A DNA stretch of 10,027 nt from Thiopontia sp964344785 (lineage in GTDB: Bacteria; Pseudomonadota; Gammaproteobacteria; GCF-002020875), in contig CAYFOR010000103.1 in assembly GCA_964344785.1 (NCBI GenBank), forward strand, positions 1 through 10,027, given 5' to 3'. This document shows, one piece after another, positions 1 through 6,208 of this stretch (positions are counted from its first letter, which is position 1; each line of letters begins with the position of its first letter). The notes below the pieces were generated by a model. That model made no database searches and was not told where the DNA came from. It saw only the letters and a list, made by a program, of their open reading frames with translations. The translations under genes and the position numbers were made by a program.

Positions 1-6
1 CTGAAT

Positions 7-25
7 GTAAAGCAGCACGCCTTAC
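7..25 (-). repeat. Stem-loop just after the HD-GYP stop codon
   Basis: On the minus strand, three bases after the HD-GYP stop codon, the sequence can fold into a 7-bp stem (GTAAGGC against GCTTTAC, one G-U pair) with a 5-base loop GTGCT. No T-run follows within the window, so it is not a classical intrinsic terminator. It may be a weak terminator or an RNA 3'-end structure, or chance. Confidence 0.3.
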
Positions 26-28
26 GTT

Positions 29-1276
29 CTAACCCTGCATCATTATAAATTCAGTGATTTTGTTCATATCCAGGTCGAAGTCCTCTGCCCTTACCCCCTT
101 TTCAATTTCCTCCTCATCGGATTTGGACAGGTCAATTTCTGTAGTGGGTACAAAAGCGTTTTGACGCAGACTGAAGAATGCCTTTACTTTCGGTTTTGTG
201 GGCGTTTCCGTATTGCGACCATCCACAATAGCCAGGCGATCGGATGTCAGTTTGACCAGGGAGCCTACCGGGTAAACCCCCATGCATTTTATGAACTGGC
301 CAACCAGCGTTTTGTCCAGATGATTCATTTCCGCCAATTCACGTAAAATGGCAAAGGCCTTGATCTGTGCGATACCTTGTTTATAGACTCGATGCGCACA
401 GAGCGCATCATAGATGTCGCAAATGGTAATCATGCGATCATAACGATCCAGTTCTTCAGCAGATTTTCCCAACGGATAGCCCTTACCATCCAGTTTTTCA
501 TGATGATTGCTCACAATTTGTCGGGTGAGTTCACTGAGTCCATCTGTCTTGTACACAATTTTCCTGGAATGAACCGCATGCATTTTCATGACTTCAAACT
601 CGGCATCGGTCAACTTTCCAGGCTTGTTCAGAACATGATCGGGGATCATCACCTTACCGACATCATGTAAAAAGGCACCGATCGCCAGTTCCTGAACAAG
701 ATCCTTATCCAGCTCCAGATAACGGCCAAAAATGGAAATGAGCACCGAGACTGAAACAGAGTGCTCCAGCAGGTATTGATCCTTGTTACGAATGTTGATG
801 ACACAGGCCAGCGCATCGGGGTTATCAAAAATGGTATCGATGGATTGGCTGGTAAACTCGGCAACCGGCTCTGGATCAACCGGCTTACCCTCCATGATTT
901 CGGAGAGGACTTTCTCCTGAACCCCTTTTGCTTCGTCAAACAGCTCTTTTGATTCAACCAGGCGTTCGGTAAAACCGGCATCATCTTCCGATTCGTCCCA
1001 TTTCTGCATGACTGGTTCAGAGGGTGCTGCTGCAGTGGAACGGTGGGCTGCATCGTCGACTGCAGGCTCGGTACTCAATTCCACCCGAGCCTCGTTTTCA
1101 AGACTCTTGCTGGTGTCTATTCTGACTCGAAGTACACCCTGTTGAATCAAGTACTCAATACTTCGAGAGTCTTTCACAAAACCCGGATGATTGATCTTGT
1201 ACTTGTCTTTCGGCTCGACAATATCGACCACATAGGAGCCCGCGACCAACTCAGTGATGTCTTTTTCGATGATCAT
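29..1276 (-). CDS. HD-GYP domain cyclic-di-GMP phosphodiesterase with DUF3391-like N-terminus
   Basis: The 415-residue product is a probable cytoplasmic phosphodiesterase that hydrolyses the second messenger c-di-GMP. Residues 1 to about 130 resemble the DUF3391 region often found before HD-GYP domains. The catalytic domain covers about 150-335. His172, the HD pair His204-Asp205 (FLHDVGK), HHE at 258-260 with DGKGYP at 263-268, and Asp287 are all present, so the metal centre and GYP signature look intact and the enzyme is probably active. An acidic tail follows (SDEEEIEK around 386). There is no receiver domain, signal peptide or membrane segment, so its input must come through the N-terminal region or expression. 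An AGGA sequence about 10 bases before the ATG supports this start. The hybrid kinase lies upstream on the same strand, but the 231-base gap has a promoter candidate, so it may be transcribed alone. The family call is firm; the process controlled (motility, biofilm or other) is unknown. Confidence 0.96.
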   Translation of the reverse strand: MIIEKDITELVAGSYVVDIVEPKDKYKINHPGFVKDSRSIEYLIQQGVLRVRIDTSKSLENEARVELSTEPAVDDAAHRSTAAAPSEPVMQKWDESEDDAGFTERLVESKELFDEAKGVQEKVLSEIMEGKPVDPEPVAEFTSQSIDTIFDNPDALACVINIRNKDQYLLEHSVSVSVLISIFGRYLELDKDLVQELAIGAFLHDVGKVMIPDHVLNKPGKLTDAEFEVMKMHAVHSRKIVYKTDGLSELTRQIVSNHHEKLDGKGYPLGKSAEELDRYDRMITICDIYDALCAHRVYKQGIAQIKAFAILRELAEMNHLDKTLVGQFIKCMGVYPVGSLVKLTSDRLAIVDGRNTETPTKPKVKAFFSLRQNAFVPTTEIDLSKSDEEEIEKGVRAEDFDLDMNKITEFIMMQG

Positions 1277-1358
1277 TGGTTACTTTTCCTGTGGTTCCTG
1301 TGTCAAGAGAGTGGAAATCTCTGAATTCTCAACCTGATTGGACTGTCTATATTTCTTC

Positions 1359-1388
1359 ATTATCACCGACAAGATGCACGGCTGCCAA
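1359..1388 (-). promoter_or_regulatory. Candidate sigma-70 promoter for the HD-GYP gene
   Basis: Read on the minus strand there is a -35-like TTGGCA (1388-1383), an 18-base spacer and a -10-like GATAAT (1364-1359). This would give a 5' leader of roughly 75 bases before the ATG at 1276. A perfect TTGACA also occurs at 1306-1301 but has no convincing -10 before the start codon. The call rests on consensus similarity only. Confidence 0.45.
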
Positions 1389-1468
1389 ACATGCGACCCC
1401 GGATCATTTGGACTTGATTGGCTTTTCCACGGGGCTGCAAGATCCTTTGTCTATCCATACCCATAAAC

Positions 1469-1487
1469 CTACTTCCAAGTCTACTTC
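1469..1487 (-). repeat. Short direct repeat GAAGTAG x2 in the kinase/HD-GYP gap
   Basis: On the minus strand GAAGTAG occurs twice with a 12-base period, slightly over one helical turn, about 80-100 bases upstream of the HD-GYP promoter candidate. Tandem half-sites of this size are typical of response-regulator operators. Two 7-mers in about 230 bases could also arise by chance, so this is a weak regulatory-site candidate. The rest of the gap shows only a 6-bp inverted repeat (TCATCG/CGATGA, 1490-1516) spanning the kinase stop codon, without a T-tract. Confidence 0.25.
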
Positions 1488-1507
1488 AATCATCGAGTGA
1501 AAACAGT

Positions 1508-3238
1508 CTACGATGACAAGTATCGCCCCAACACTTCCCTCAGCCTTTTCCGATCAATTGGTTTTTCAAGAAAGCCTTCACAACCCACGCTCTCAAATGC
1601 ATCACGATGCTGTTTCATTACATTGGCGGTCAATGCAATGATCGGAGGTGCCCCCTCCATGGACTTTATCTGTCGTGTCGCCTCAATCCCATCCATCACC
1701 GGCATCTGCATATCCATCAAGATCAGATCAAACACCTTGTCTTGCGCCATTTTTACAGCCAACTCTCCATTTTCAACAACCGTCACCTCCAGACCAAGCT
1801 TCTCCACCATGCGACGGATCAGCAGTTGCATGGCCGGTATATCCTCGGCCAGCAGCACGCTTCCATCAAGGAATTCATTGGTCGCAACGGACTGTTCATT
1901 CAGCAGTACATTTGGATCGATCACGTCAAGCTGATCGGTCGGTCGATATGGAAGCCGCAGGGTAAAGATGGAACCCTCCCCATAGACACTGGTAGCAGAA
2001 ACCTCTCCCCCCATCAGTTCTGCCAGGTTCCTGGAGATGTACAACCCCAATCCCGTGCCTCCAAAACGTCGTGAGATCGAGCTGTCTTCCTGCTCAAAAC
2101 GCTTGAACAGTTTCCCCATGTTTTCAGGTTTGATACCGACACCCTGATCTGCCACTGAAAATACCAGATCTTGTTCCTCTACCTTGGTCATCAGAGTAAT
2201 GGTGCCTTCCCCGGTAAACTTCACTGCATTGCTGAGAAAGTTGATCAAAATCTGTTTGATTCTCTGATCATCACCAGCCAACAGGTTCTTCTCATGGTTC
2301 AACTGCTCGACTTTCAGCGTGAGCCCCATGTCCTGGATGTGAACCGATACCAGATCGATGACATGTTGCAGCAGTTGCTGGAGTGAGTATGCGGTTTCAT
2401 CGACATTGAATTTCCCTGACTCGATTTTGGAAAGATCCAACAGATCATTGATCAGGTTCAAATTGTTCGTACCAGAACGGTGGATTGAGCGAAGAATAGA
2501 GTTCTGCTCCGAATCCCTGATCTCATCCAGCAATAGCTCGGTGTTCCCAATGATTGAGGCCAAAGGCGTACGCAGCTCATGGCTCATCGAGGCGAGAAAC
2601 TCATCCTTGGAGTGATTGGCGGTCTCTGCAGCCTCTTTGGCCCGCTCCAGTTGATGATTCAGAGAAGAAGACTCATCTAGTGCGACCCTCAACTTCTGCC
2701 TTGATACTTCCAGAGAACGAAACATCCTGTAGCCAATGTTGGCAACAAACTCCAGAATCATGACGCCAATTACGCTGAAAGTAATCAGACGTATCCACAT
2801 GGCCATATCCACTTCAACACCACGGGCAAGCGGAAGAAATGCAACCGAGAAAGCCGCCATGGATACGATTCGGCCAGCCGCTCTCGGTAGAAAGATATAG
2901 TTGATCGCCAACACCGTCGGAAGAGCGGTAATCGGATAGAGATTGTTCTGATACACGGAAAAAGAGTAGATCAGCATGGCCCAGAAAACCGGTACCCATC
3001 TCATCCAGCTCTCTATCGACTGTCTTTTGTTGGACTGATGGATCACAAATTCCAACGAAGAGATCATGGCTACAAAAGCACCGAAAATGGCAAACTTGTG
3101 CCCCACCGGAAAAAACAGCACGACCAGCACGAATACCATCATTCCGATACTCAGCACCCGGACGATACGAACAAAGGCAGTTTGGAAATCAGTGTCAGTC
3201 GTTTCTGTGTCGTTAGGGGGTTCAGTGGCGCCCTGCAT
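1508..3238 (-). CDS. Membrane-bound hybrid sensor histidine kinase (HisKA-HATPase-REC)
   Basis: A two-component sensor that would autophosphorylate on His and pass phosphate to its own receiver. Residue numbers here count from a possible upstream ATG at 3292; subtract 18 for the start chosen. About six hydrophobic segments (roughly 43-61, 66-86, 100-117, 120-135, 140-156, 165-187) form the N-terminal sensor, with no large periplasmic loop. A short coiled-coil linker (about 195-228) follows. HisKA has H238 in SHELRTPL. The ATPase has N351/N355, DQGVGI at 382-387, FKRFEQ at 396-401 and GGTGLGL at 411-417. The receiver (about 477-594) has E483/D484, phospho-acceptor D527, T555 and K577, so all catalytic residues are present. 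There is no HPt domain, so phosphotransfer to a DNA-binding partner would need a protein encoded elsewhere. I chose Met19 (3238): the preceding 18 codons are AT-rich, use rare-type codons and overlap a promoter-like sequence. Neither ATG has a good Shine-Dalgarno. The stimulus is unknown. Confidence 0.95.
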   Translation of the reverse strand: MQGATEPPNDTETTDTDFQTAFVRIVRVLSIGMMVFVLVVLFFPVGHKFAIFGAFVAMISSLEFVIHQSNKRQSIESWMRWVPVFWAMLIYSFSVYQNNLYPITALPTVLAINYIFLPRAAGRIVSMAAFSVAFLPLARGVEVDMAMWIRLITFSVIGVMILEFVANIGYRMFRSLEVSRQKLRVALDESSSLNHQLERAKEAAETANHSKDEFLASMSHELRTPLASIIGNTELLLDEIRDSEQNSILRSIHRSGTNNLNLINDLLDLSKIESGKFNVDETAYSLQQLLQHVIDLVSVHIQDMGLTLKVEQLNHEKNLLAGDDQRIKQILINFLSNAVKFTGEGTITLMTKVEEQDLVFSVADQGVGIKPENMGKLFKRFEQEDSSISRRFGGTGLGLYISRNLAELMGGEVSATSVYGEGSIFTLRLPYRPTDQLDVIDPNVLLNEQSVATNEFLDGSVLLAEDIPAMQLLIRRMVEKLGLEVTVVENGELAVKMAQDKVFDLILMDMQMPVMDGIEATRQIKSMEGAPPIIALTANVMKQHRDAFESVGCEGFLEKPIDRKRLREVLGRYLSS

Positions 3239-3275
3239 ATCGATACAACTCAAATAATTTTTTCTTTGAACAATT

Positions 3276-3304
3276 AGTATATCCAAACCCATTGGATGCG
3301 AGAA
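3276..3304 (-). promoter_or_regulatory. Candidate promoter for the hybrid kinase
   Basis: On the minus strand, TTCTCG (3304-3299), a 17-base spacer and TATACT (3281-3276) resemble a sigma-70 promoter with a good -10 and poor -35. It lies inside the first codons of the longest possible kinase reading frame. If it is real, translation must begin at the downstream ATG (3238), leaving a leader of about 30 bases. The AT-rich stretch 3251-3284 fits a promoter better than coding sequence. Confidence 0.3.
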
Positions 3305-3394
3305 CGGTCGGCTAGTACTCCAACAACATCTTCACGGTTTCTCCATAGTCACTCCCCACTCACTGCATCTTTCAACCCTACAGTTATCTTCAGT

Positions 3395-3415
3395 AGAGGA
3401 ACAGATCGTACCTCT
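3395..3415. repeat. Imperfect 21-bp dyad before the LTXXQ gene
   Basis: AGAGG at 3395-3399 and CCTCT at 3411-3415 are exact inverted copies. AC (3401-3402) and GT (3408-3409) add two more pairs, with a single A/A mismatch on each side, centred on AGATC. Seven of eight arm positions are symmetric. It ends 33 bases before the start codon of the secreted LTXXQ protein, so it could be an operator or a leader hairpin. I see no clear -10/-35 pair beside it. Confidence 0.35.
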
Positions 3416-3448
3416 CCTAATTTACATAACTGAACAAGGAGCATTGAG

Positions 3449-3829
3449 ATGAACATGAAAAAGAGTTTGACCATTTCACTGGCCGCCCTGCTGGCCGCCG
3501 GTTCTGCCTATGCGATTGGTCCAATTGGCACCGTCGGCCCCTTCTGTGACGGCCCGGGTGAGGCCCGTGCGGTACGCATGCAGCAGAAGCTGGGGTTGAG
3601 CGAGAGCCAGACCCAGCAGGTCGAGGCGATCTTCCGTGAACACTACAACAAGACTGGCGGGCTGCGCAGTGAGCTGCAGGAGCAACTCTCCCAGATATTA
3701 ACCGCCACCCAACTGGAGGAGATGGAATCTCTGCGTGGTAGCCGTGGCTTCAAGCGGGGCATGATGGGAGGTGGCCCTTACGGGCCTGGACATGGATATG
3801 GACCGGGCCGTCACCATGGATGGTGGTAA
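3449..3829 (+). CDS. Secreted LTXXQ-motif protein (Spy/CpxP/ZraP-like), Gly/His-rich tail
   Basis: A 126-residue periplasmic protein. Residues 1-22 form a Sec signal peptide (MNMKK, a hydrophobic core, cleavage probably after AYA). The mature helical part carries two family motifs, LSESQ at 50-54 and LTATQ at 84-88, matching the paired LTXXQ signature of Spy, CpxP and ZraP. Those relatives are envelope chaperones, adaptors that inhibit the Cpx kinase, or zinc-binding stress proteins. The tail from about 103 is Gly/Pro/Met/His-rich and ends in HHGWW, suggesting metal binding, as in ZraP-like proteins. One cysteine (Cys33) remains after processing. The mature helical core is shorter than in E. 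coli Spy. AAGGAG at 3436-3441, seven bases before the ATG, is the best ribosome-binding site in the window and fixes the start. The gene is divergent from the hybrid kinase and monocistronic, with its own terminator. Membership in the family is fairly sure; a link to that kinase is an inference from position. Confidence 0.85.
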   Translation: MNMKKSLTISLAALLAAGSAYAIGPIGTVGPFCDGPGEARAVRMQQKLGLSESQTQQVEAIFREHYNKTGGLRSELQEQLSQILTATQLEEMESLRGSRGFKRGMMGGGPYGPGHGYGPGRHHGWW

Positions 3830-3842
3830 GCCGTTCCCCTGC

Positions 3843-3876
3843 ACTCCCCCCTGACTCAAAGGGGGGGAGTATTTTA
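3843..3876 (+). terminator. Intrinsic terminator of the LTXXQ gene, overlapping the ubiX end
   Basis: A GC-rich 9-bp perfect stem (ACTCCCCCC at 3843-3851 with GGGGGGAGT at 3862-3870), a 10-base loop and the T-rich tail ATTTTAACTTT form a typical plus-strand terminator beginning 14 bases after the LTXXQ stop codon. Its T-tract contains the ubiX stop codon (3874-3876). On the minus strand the same hairpin follows ubiX directly but lacks a U-tract, so it would act as a 3'-end structure rather than a strong terminator. Confidence 0.85.
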
Positions 3877-4491
3877 ACTTTCTCCCCAACGGGGCAATAA
3901 CTGCTGCTCAATCCCGATCTGATCCAGAATACGGGCGACCACAAAGTCAACCAGGTCGTCGATGGACTGCGGTTGCTGGTACAGTCCGGGGTTTGCCGGC
4001 AGTATCGTTACACCGATCTGTGACAGTTTCAGCATATTCTCCAGGTGGATGGTCGAATAGGGGGTCTCTCGCGGCACCAGAATCAACTGCCTGCGTTCCT
4101 TGATCATCACATCGGCCGCACGTTCAATCAGATTGTCACTGCTGCCATGGGTGATGGCAGAGAGGCTCCCCATGGAGCAGGGGCAGACCACCATGGCGCG
4201 AGGTCCGCCACTGCCACTCGCGACCGGCGCCAACCACTCCTCCTTTCCGAATAGTGCAAGCTGGCCTTCCAGTGCGCCCATGTGGCTCTCCAGTTGTATC
4301 CGGGCTGCTTCCGGCGATGGATCGAGCTTCAGACCAACCTCCATCTCCAGCACCACCCGCGCAGCATCGGAAAGCATCAGCCAGACCCGTTGCTCTGCAG
4401 CCAGTAGCTGTTGCAGCAGTCGCAGTGCGTAGGCCGCACCCGAGGCACCCGTCACCGCCAATGCAATGGTGTTGTTTCGACTCCAGCTCAT
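3874..4491 (-). CDS. ubiX: Flavin prenyltransferase UbiX
   Basis: UbiX attaches a dimethylallyl group to reduced FMN, making the prenylated flavin cofactor needed by UbiD-type decarboxylases; in gammaproteobacteria the usual client is UbiD in ubiquinone synthesis. The enzyme is cytoplasmic and about 205 residues, the normal family length. Visible family motifs are TGASGAAYALRLL near 14-26 (FMN-binding loop), SGSGGP at 92-97, VVCPCSMGSLSAI at 101-113 with the following THG, and PRETPYSTIHLENML at 140-154 with Arg141 and Glu142. The start ATG overlaps the mpl stop codon as ATGA, indicating a two-gene transcript with coupled translation; a GGAG lies 11 bases before the ATG, further than usual. 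No ubiD gene is in the window. Association of mpl with ubiX suggests shared housekeeping transcription rather than shared function. Confidence 0.96.
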   Translation of the reverse strand: MSWSRNNTIALAVTGASGAAYALRLLQQLLAAEQRVWLMLSDAARVVLEMEVGLKLDPSPEAARIQLESHMGALEGQLALFGKEEWLAPVASGSGGPRAMVVCPCSMGSLSAITHGSSDNLIERAADVMIKERRQLILVPRETPYSTIHLENMLKLSQIGVTILPANPGLYQQPQSIDDLVDFVVARILDQIGIEQQLLPRWGES

Positions 4492-5831
4492 TCGCCCAAC
4501 CGCTCCAGCAGTCGTTGATGGATACCGCCAAAGCCACCATTGCTCATTACCAGCAGATGATCACCGGAGTGGCTTAAGCGGGTGGCCGCCCTGACGATCT
4601 CATCGACAGCCGAAAAGGTCTCCACCGGAATGGATGCTCCAGCCATCACCGAAGTCAAATCCCAGTCCAGTCCCTGGTCCAGCATCAGCAGATGGTCTGC
4701 ATCGACAAATGCCTGCGCCAGCGTCTCACGGTGAACCCCCATGCGCATGGTATTGGAGCGCGGCTCCACGATGGCCACGATACGCGCATCCCCGACCTTC
4801 TGGCGAAGCCCCTGCAAGGTCAGCCGGATTGCGGTCGGGTGGTGTGCAAAATCATCATAGACGGTAATACCCCTGACCGTACCACGCACCTCCATTCTTC
4901 TGCGTACATTCTGAAACTCACCCAGTGCTCCGATCGCATGGTGAACCGGTACCCCTGCATGACGCGCAGCCGCAATGGCCGCCAGCCCGTTGTCACGATT
5001 ATGGGCTCCACTCAGCTGCCAGCGCACCTCTCCGACAGGTTCACCACTCACTTTAATCTCAAAACCGGACCAGGCCACTTCCGTCTGACGGGCTTGCCAC
5101 TGCCCATGGATCGTCTCGGTCGGTGTCCAGCACCCCATCTCCAGAACCTGCTCAACCGTCGCCTCTTCGGCCCCATGAATGAGCAGCCCATTGGCAGGCA
5201 CGGTCCGCAGCAGATGGTGAAATTGCCGCTGAATCGCCGCAAGGTCATCAAAGATATCGGCATGATCGAACTCCAGGTTATTGATCACCAGAGTCCGGGG
5301 GCGGTAGTGGACAAACTTTGAACGCTTGTCGAAAAAGGCGGTGTCATACTCATCGGCTTCCACCACAAAGAAGGGATCATCCCCCAGCCGTGCGGAAACC
5401 CCGAAATTCTGCGGCACACCACCAATCAGGAAGCCGGGATTGAGTCCGGCATACTCCAGAATCCAGGCCAGCATGCTGGCCGTCGTAGTCTTGCCATGGG
5501 TACCGGAGACCGCCAGCACCCAACGCCCCTGCAATACATGTTCAGCCAACCACTGCGGGCCGGAGGTGTAGGGGAGCCCCTGGGACAGCACATGCTCTAC
5601 CGCCGGATTGCCCCGACTCAATGCATTGCCGACCACCACCTGATCCGGTACCGGGTCAAGGTGAGATGGATCATACCCCTCCTGCAGGGTGACCCCGGCC
5701 TGCTCCAACTGGGTGCTCATCGGCGGATAGACGTTGGCATCGGAGCCGGAAACGGTATGACCGGCCGCCTTGGCCAGCAGTGCGATCCCACCCATGAAGG
5801 TGCCGCAGATACCGAGAATATGGATATGCAT
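4488..5831 (-). CDS. mpl: UDP-N-acetylmuramate:tripeptide ligase Mpl (murein recycling)
   Basis: Mpl joins the recovered tripeptide L-Ala-gamma-D-Glu-meso-diaminopimelate to UDP-MurNAc using ATP, returning cell-wall turnover products to peptidoglycan synthesis in the cytoplasm. The product is 447 residues. Motifs of the Mur ligase family appear in order: LGICGTFMGG at 6-15, the ATP loop GTHGKTT at 110-116, EADEYD at 158-163, NNLEFDH at 184-190, HNRDNG at 277-282, DDFAHHPTAI at 326-335, EPRSNTM at 356-362 and SNGGFGGIH at 430-438. All match what I know of E. coli Mpl. I set the start at the ATG at 5831, giving MHIHILGICGTF, which aligns with the E. coli N-terminus; an upstream TTG at 5855 would add eight residues and overlap the neighbouring start codon. 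No Shine-Dalgarno is visible. It is divergent from the arsC-like gene and is the first gene of an mpl-ubiX operon. Confidence 0.97.
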   Translation of the reverse strand: MHIHILGICGTFMGGIALLAKAAGHTVSGSDANVYPPMSTQLEQAGVTLQEGYDPSHLDPVPDQVVVGNALSRGNPAVEHVLSQGLPYTSGPQWLAEHVLQGRWVLAVSGTHGKTTTASMLAWILEYAGLNPGFLIGGVPQNFGVSARLGDDPFFVVEADEYDTAFFDKRSKFVHYRPRTLVINNLEFDHADIFDDLAAIQRQFHHLLRTVPANGLLIHGAEEATVEQVLEMGCWTPTETIHGQWQARQTEVAWSGFEIKVSGEPVGEVRWQLSGAHNRDNGLAAIAAARHAGVPVHHAIGALGEFQNVRRRMEVRGTVRGITVYDDFAHHPTAIRLTLQGLRQKVGDARIVAIVEPRSNTMRMGVHRETLAQAFVDADHLLMLDQGLDWDLTSVMAGASIPVETFSAVDEIVRAATRLSHSGDHLLVMSNGGFGGIHQRLLERLGE

Positions 5832-5854
5832 CGCAATATGGTATCGTATACGCA
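5832..5854. promoter_or_regulatory. 23-base divergent gap between mpl and the arsC-like gene
   Basis: Only 23 bases separate two divergent start codons. They hold the palindrome CGTATACG (5845-5852), ending two bases before the arsC-like ATG, and CGCAAT, which occurs at 5832-5837 and again at 5851-5856. No Shine-Dalgarno precedes either gene and no convincing -10/-35 pair fits on either strand, so promoters must overlap the opposite genes or transcripts may be leaderless. No sequence resembling the known enterobacterial Zur operator is seen. Confidence 0.4.
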
Positions 5855-6205
5855 ATGAATATTCTCTACGGAATCCCCAACTGTGACACCATCCGCAAGG
5901 CGCGCAAATGGCTTGCAGAGAGCGGCATTGACTTCCAGTTTCATGACTTTCGCAAGGATGGACTGGAGCAGAAACAGCTCAAAAACTGGGTGAAGCAGGT
6001 TGGCTGGGAAAAGCTGCTGAACAAACGCGGCACGACCTGGCACCAGATCCCTGCCGAACAGAAAGAGGAGCTGGACGAGGCCGCCGCCATTGCACTGCTG
6101 ATCGAACACCCGGCGATGATCAAGCGCCCGGTCCTGGAGAGCGAGCAGCTGGAGCGGATTGAGGTCGGTTTCAGTACAGAGCGTTACCAGGAGATCTTCG
6201 GATAA
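5855..6205 (+). CDS. ArsC/Spx/YffB-like thioredoxin-fold protein
   Basis: A 116-residue cytoplasmic protein of the ArsC-like superfamily. It starts with a beta strand and the typical active-site segment YGIPNCDTIRKA, with Cys10 and no second cysteine nearby. Arg58 in NKRGTTW and the IKRPVL segment (89-94) match the conserved substrate/anion-binding positions of the family. Annotation pipelines call such proteins arsenate reductase or Spx-like. The short 'Asn-Cys-Asp-Thr' form is closer to E. coli YffB, for which glutathione binding rather than arsenate reduction has been proposed, so I do not assign arsenate reductase. There is no arsenic operon around it. It begins 24 bases from the mpl start on the other strand and is followed three bases later by znuA, so it is probably co-transcribed with the zinc importer. 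Whether that reflects thiol/zinc homeostasis is an inference. Confidence 0.9.
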   Translation: MNILYGIPNCDTIRKARKWLAESGIDFQFHDFRKDGLEQKQLKNWVKQVGWEKLLNKRGTTWHQIPAEQKEELDEAAAIALLIEHPAMIKRPVLESEQLERIEVGFSTERYQEIFG

Positions 6206-6208
6206 TCC

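Noticed and set aside
1301..1306. Perfect TTGACA on the minus strand near the HD-GYP start
   Set aside because: A -10 at correct spacing would read TAACCA and lie directly on the start codon, leaving no leader; the TTGGCA/GATAAT pair fits better.
4045..5571. Long plus-strand frames opposite ubiX and mpl
   Set aside because: They are antisense shadows of two well-recognised genes, with low-complexity or Pro/Arg/Ser-rich translations and no start signals.
5832..5855. TTG start at 5855 for mpl, adding eight residues
   Set aside because: The ATG at 5831 aligns with the N-terminus known for E. coli Mpl and the extra residues have no family support.
5855..6205. Calling the ArsC-like gene a true arsenate reductase
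   Set aside because: The active-site segment resembles YffB/Spx-like members and no arsenic resistance genes are nearby.
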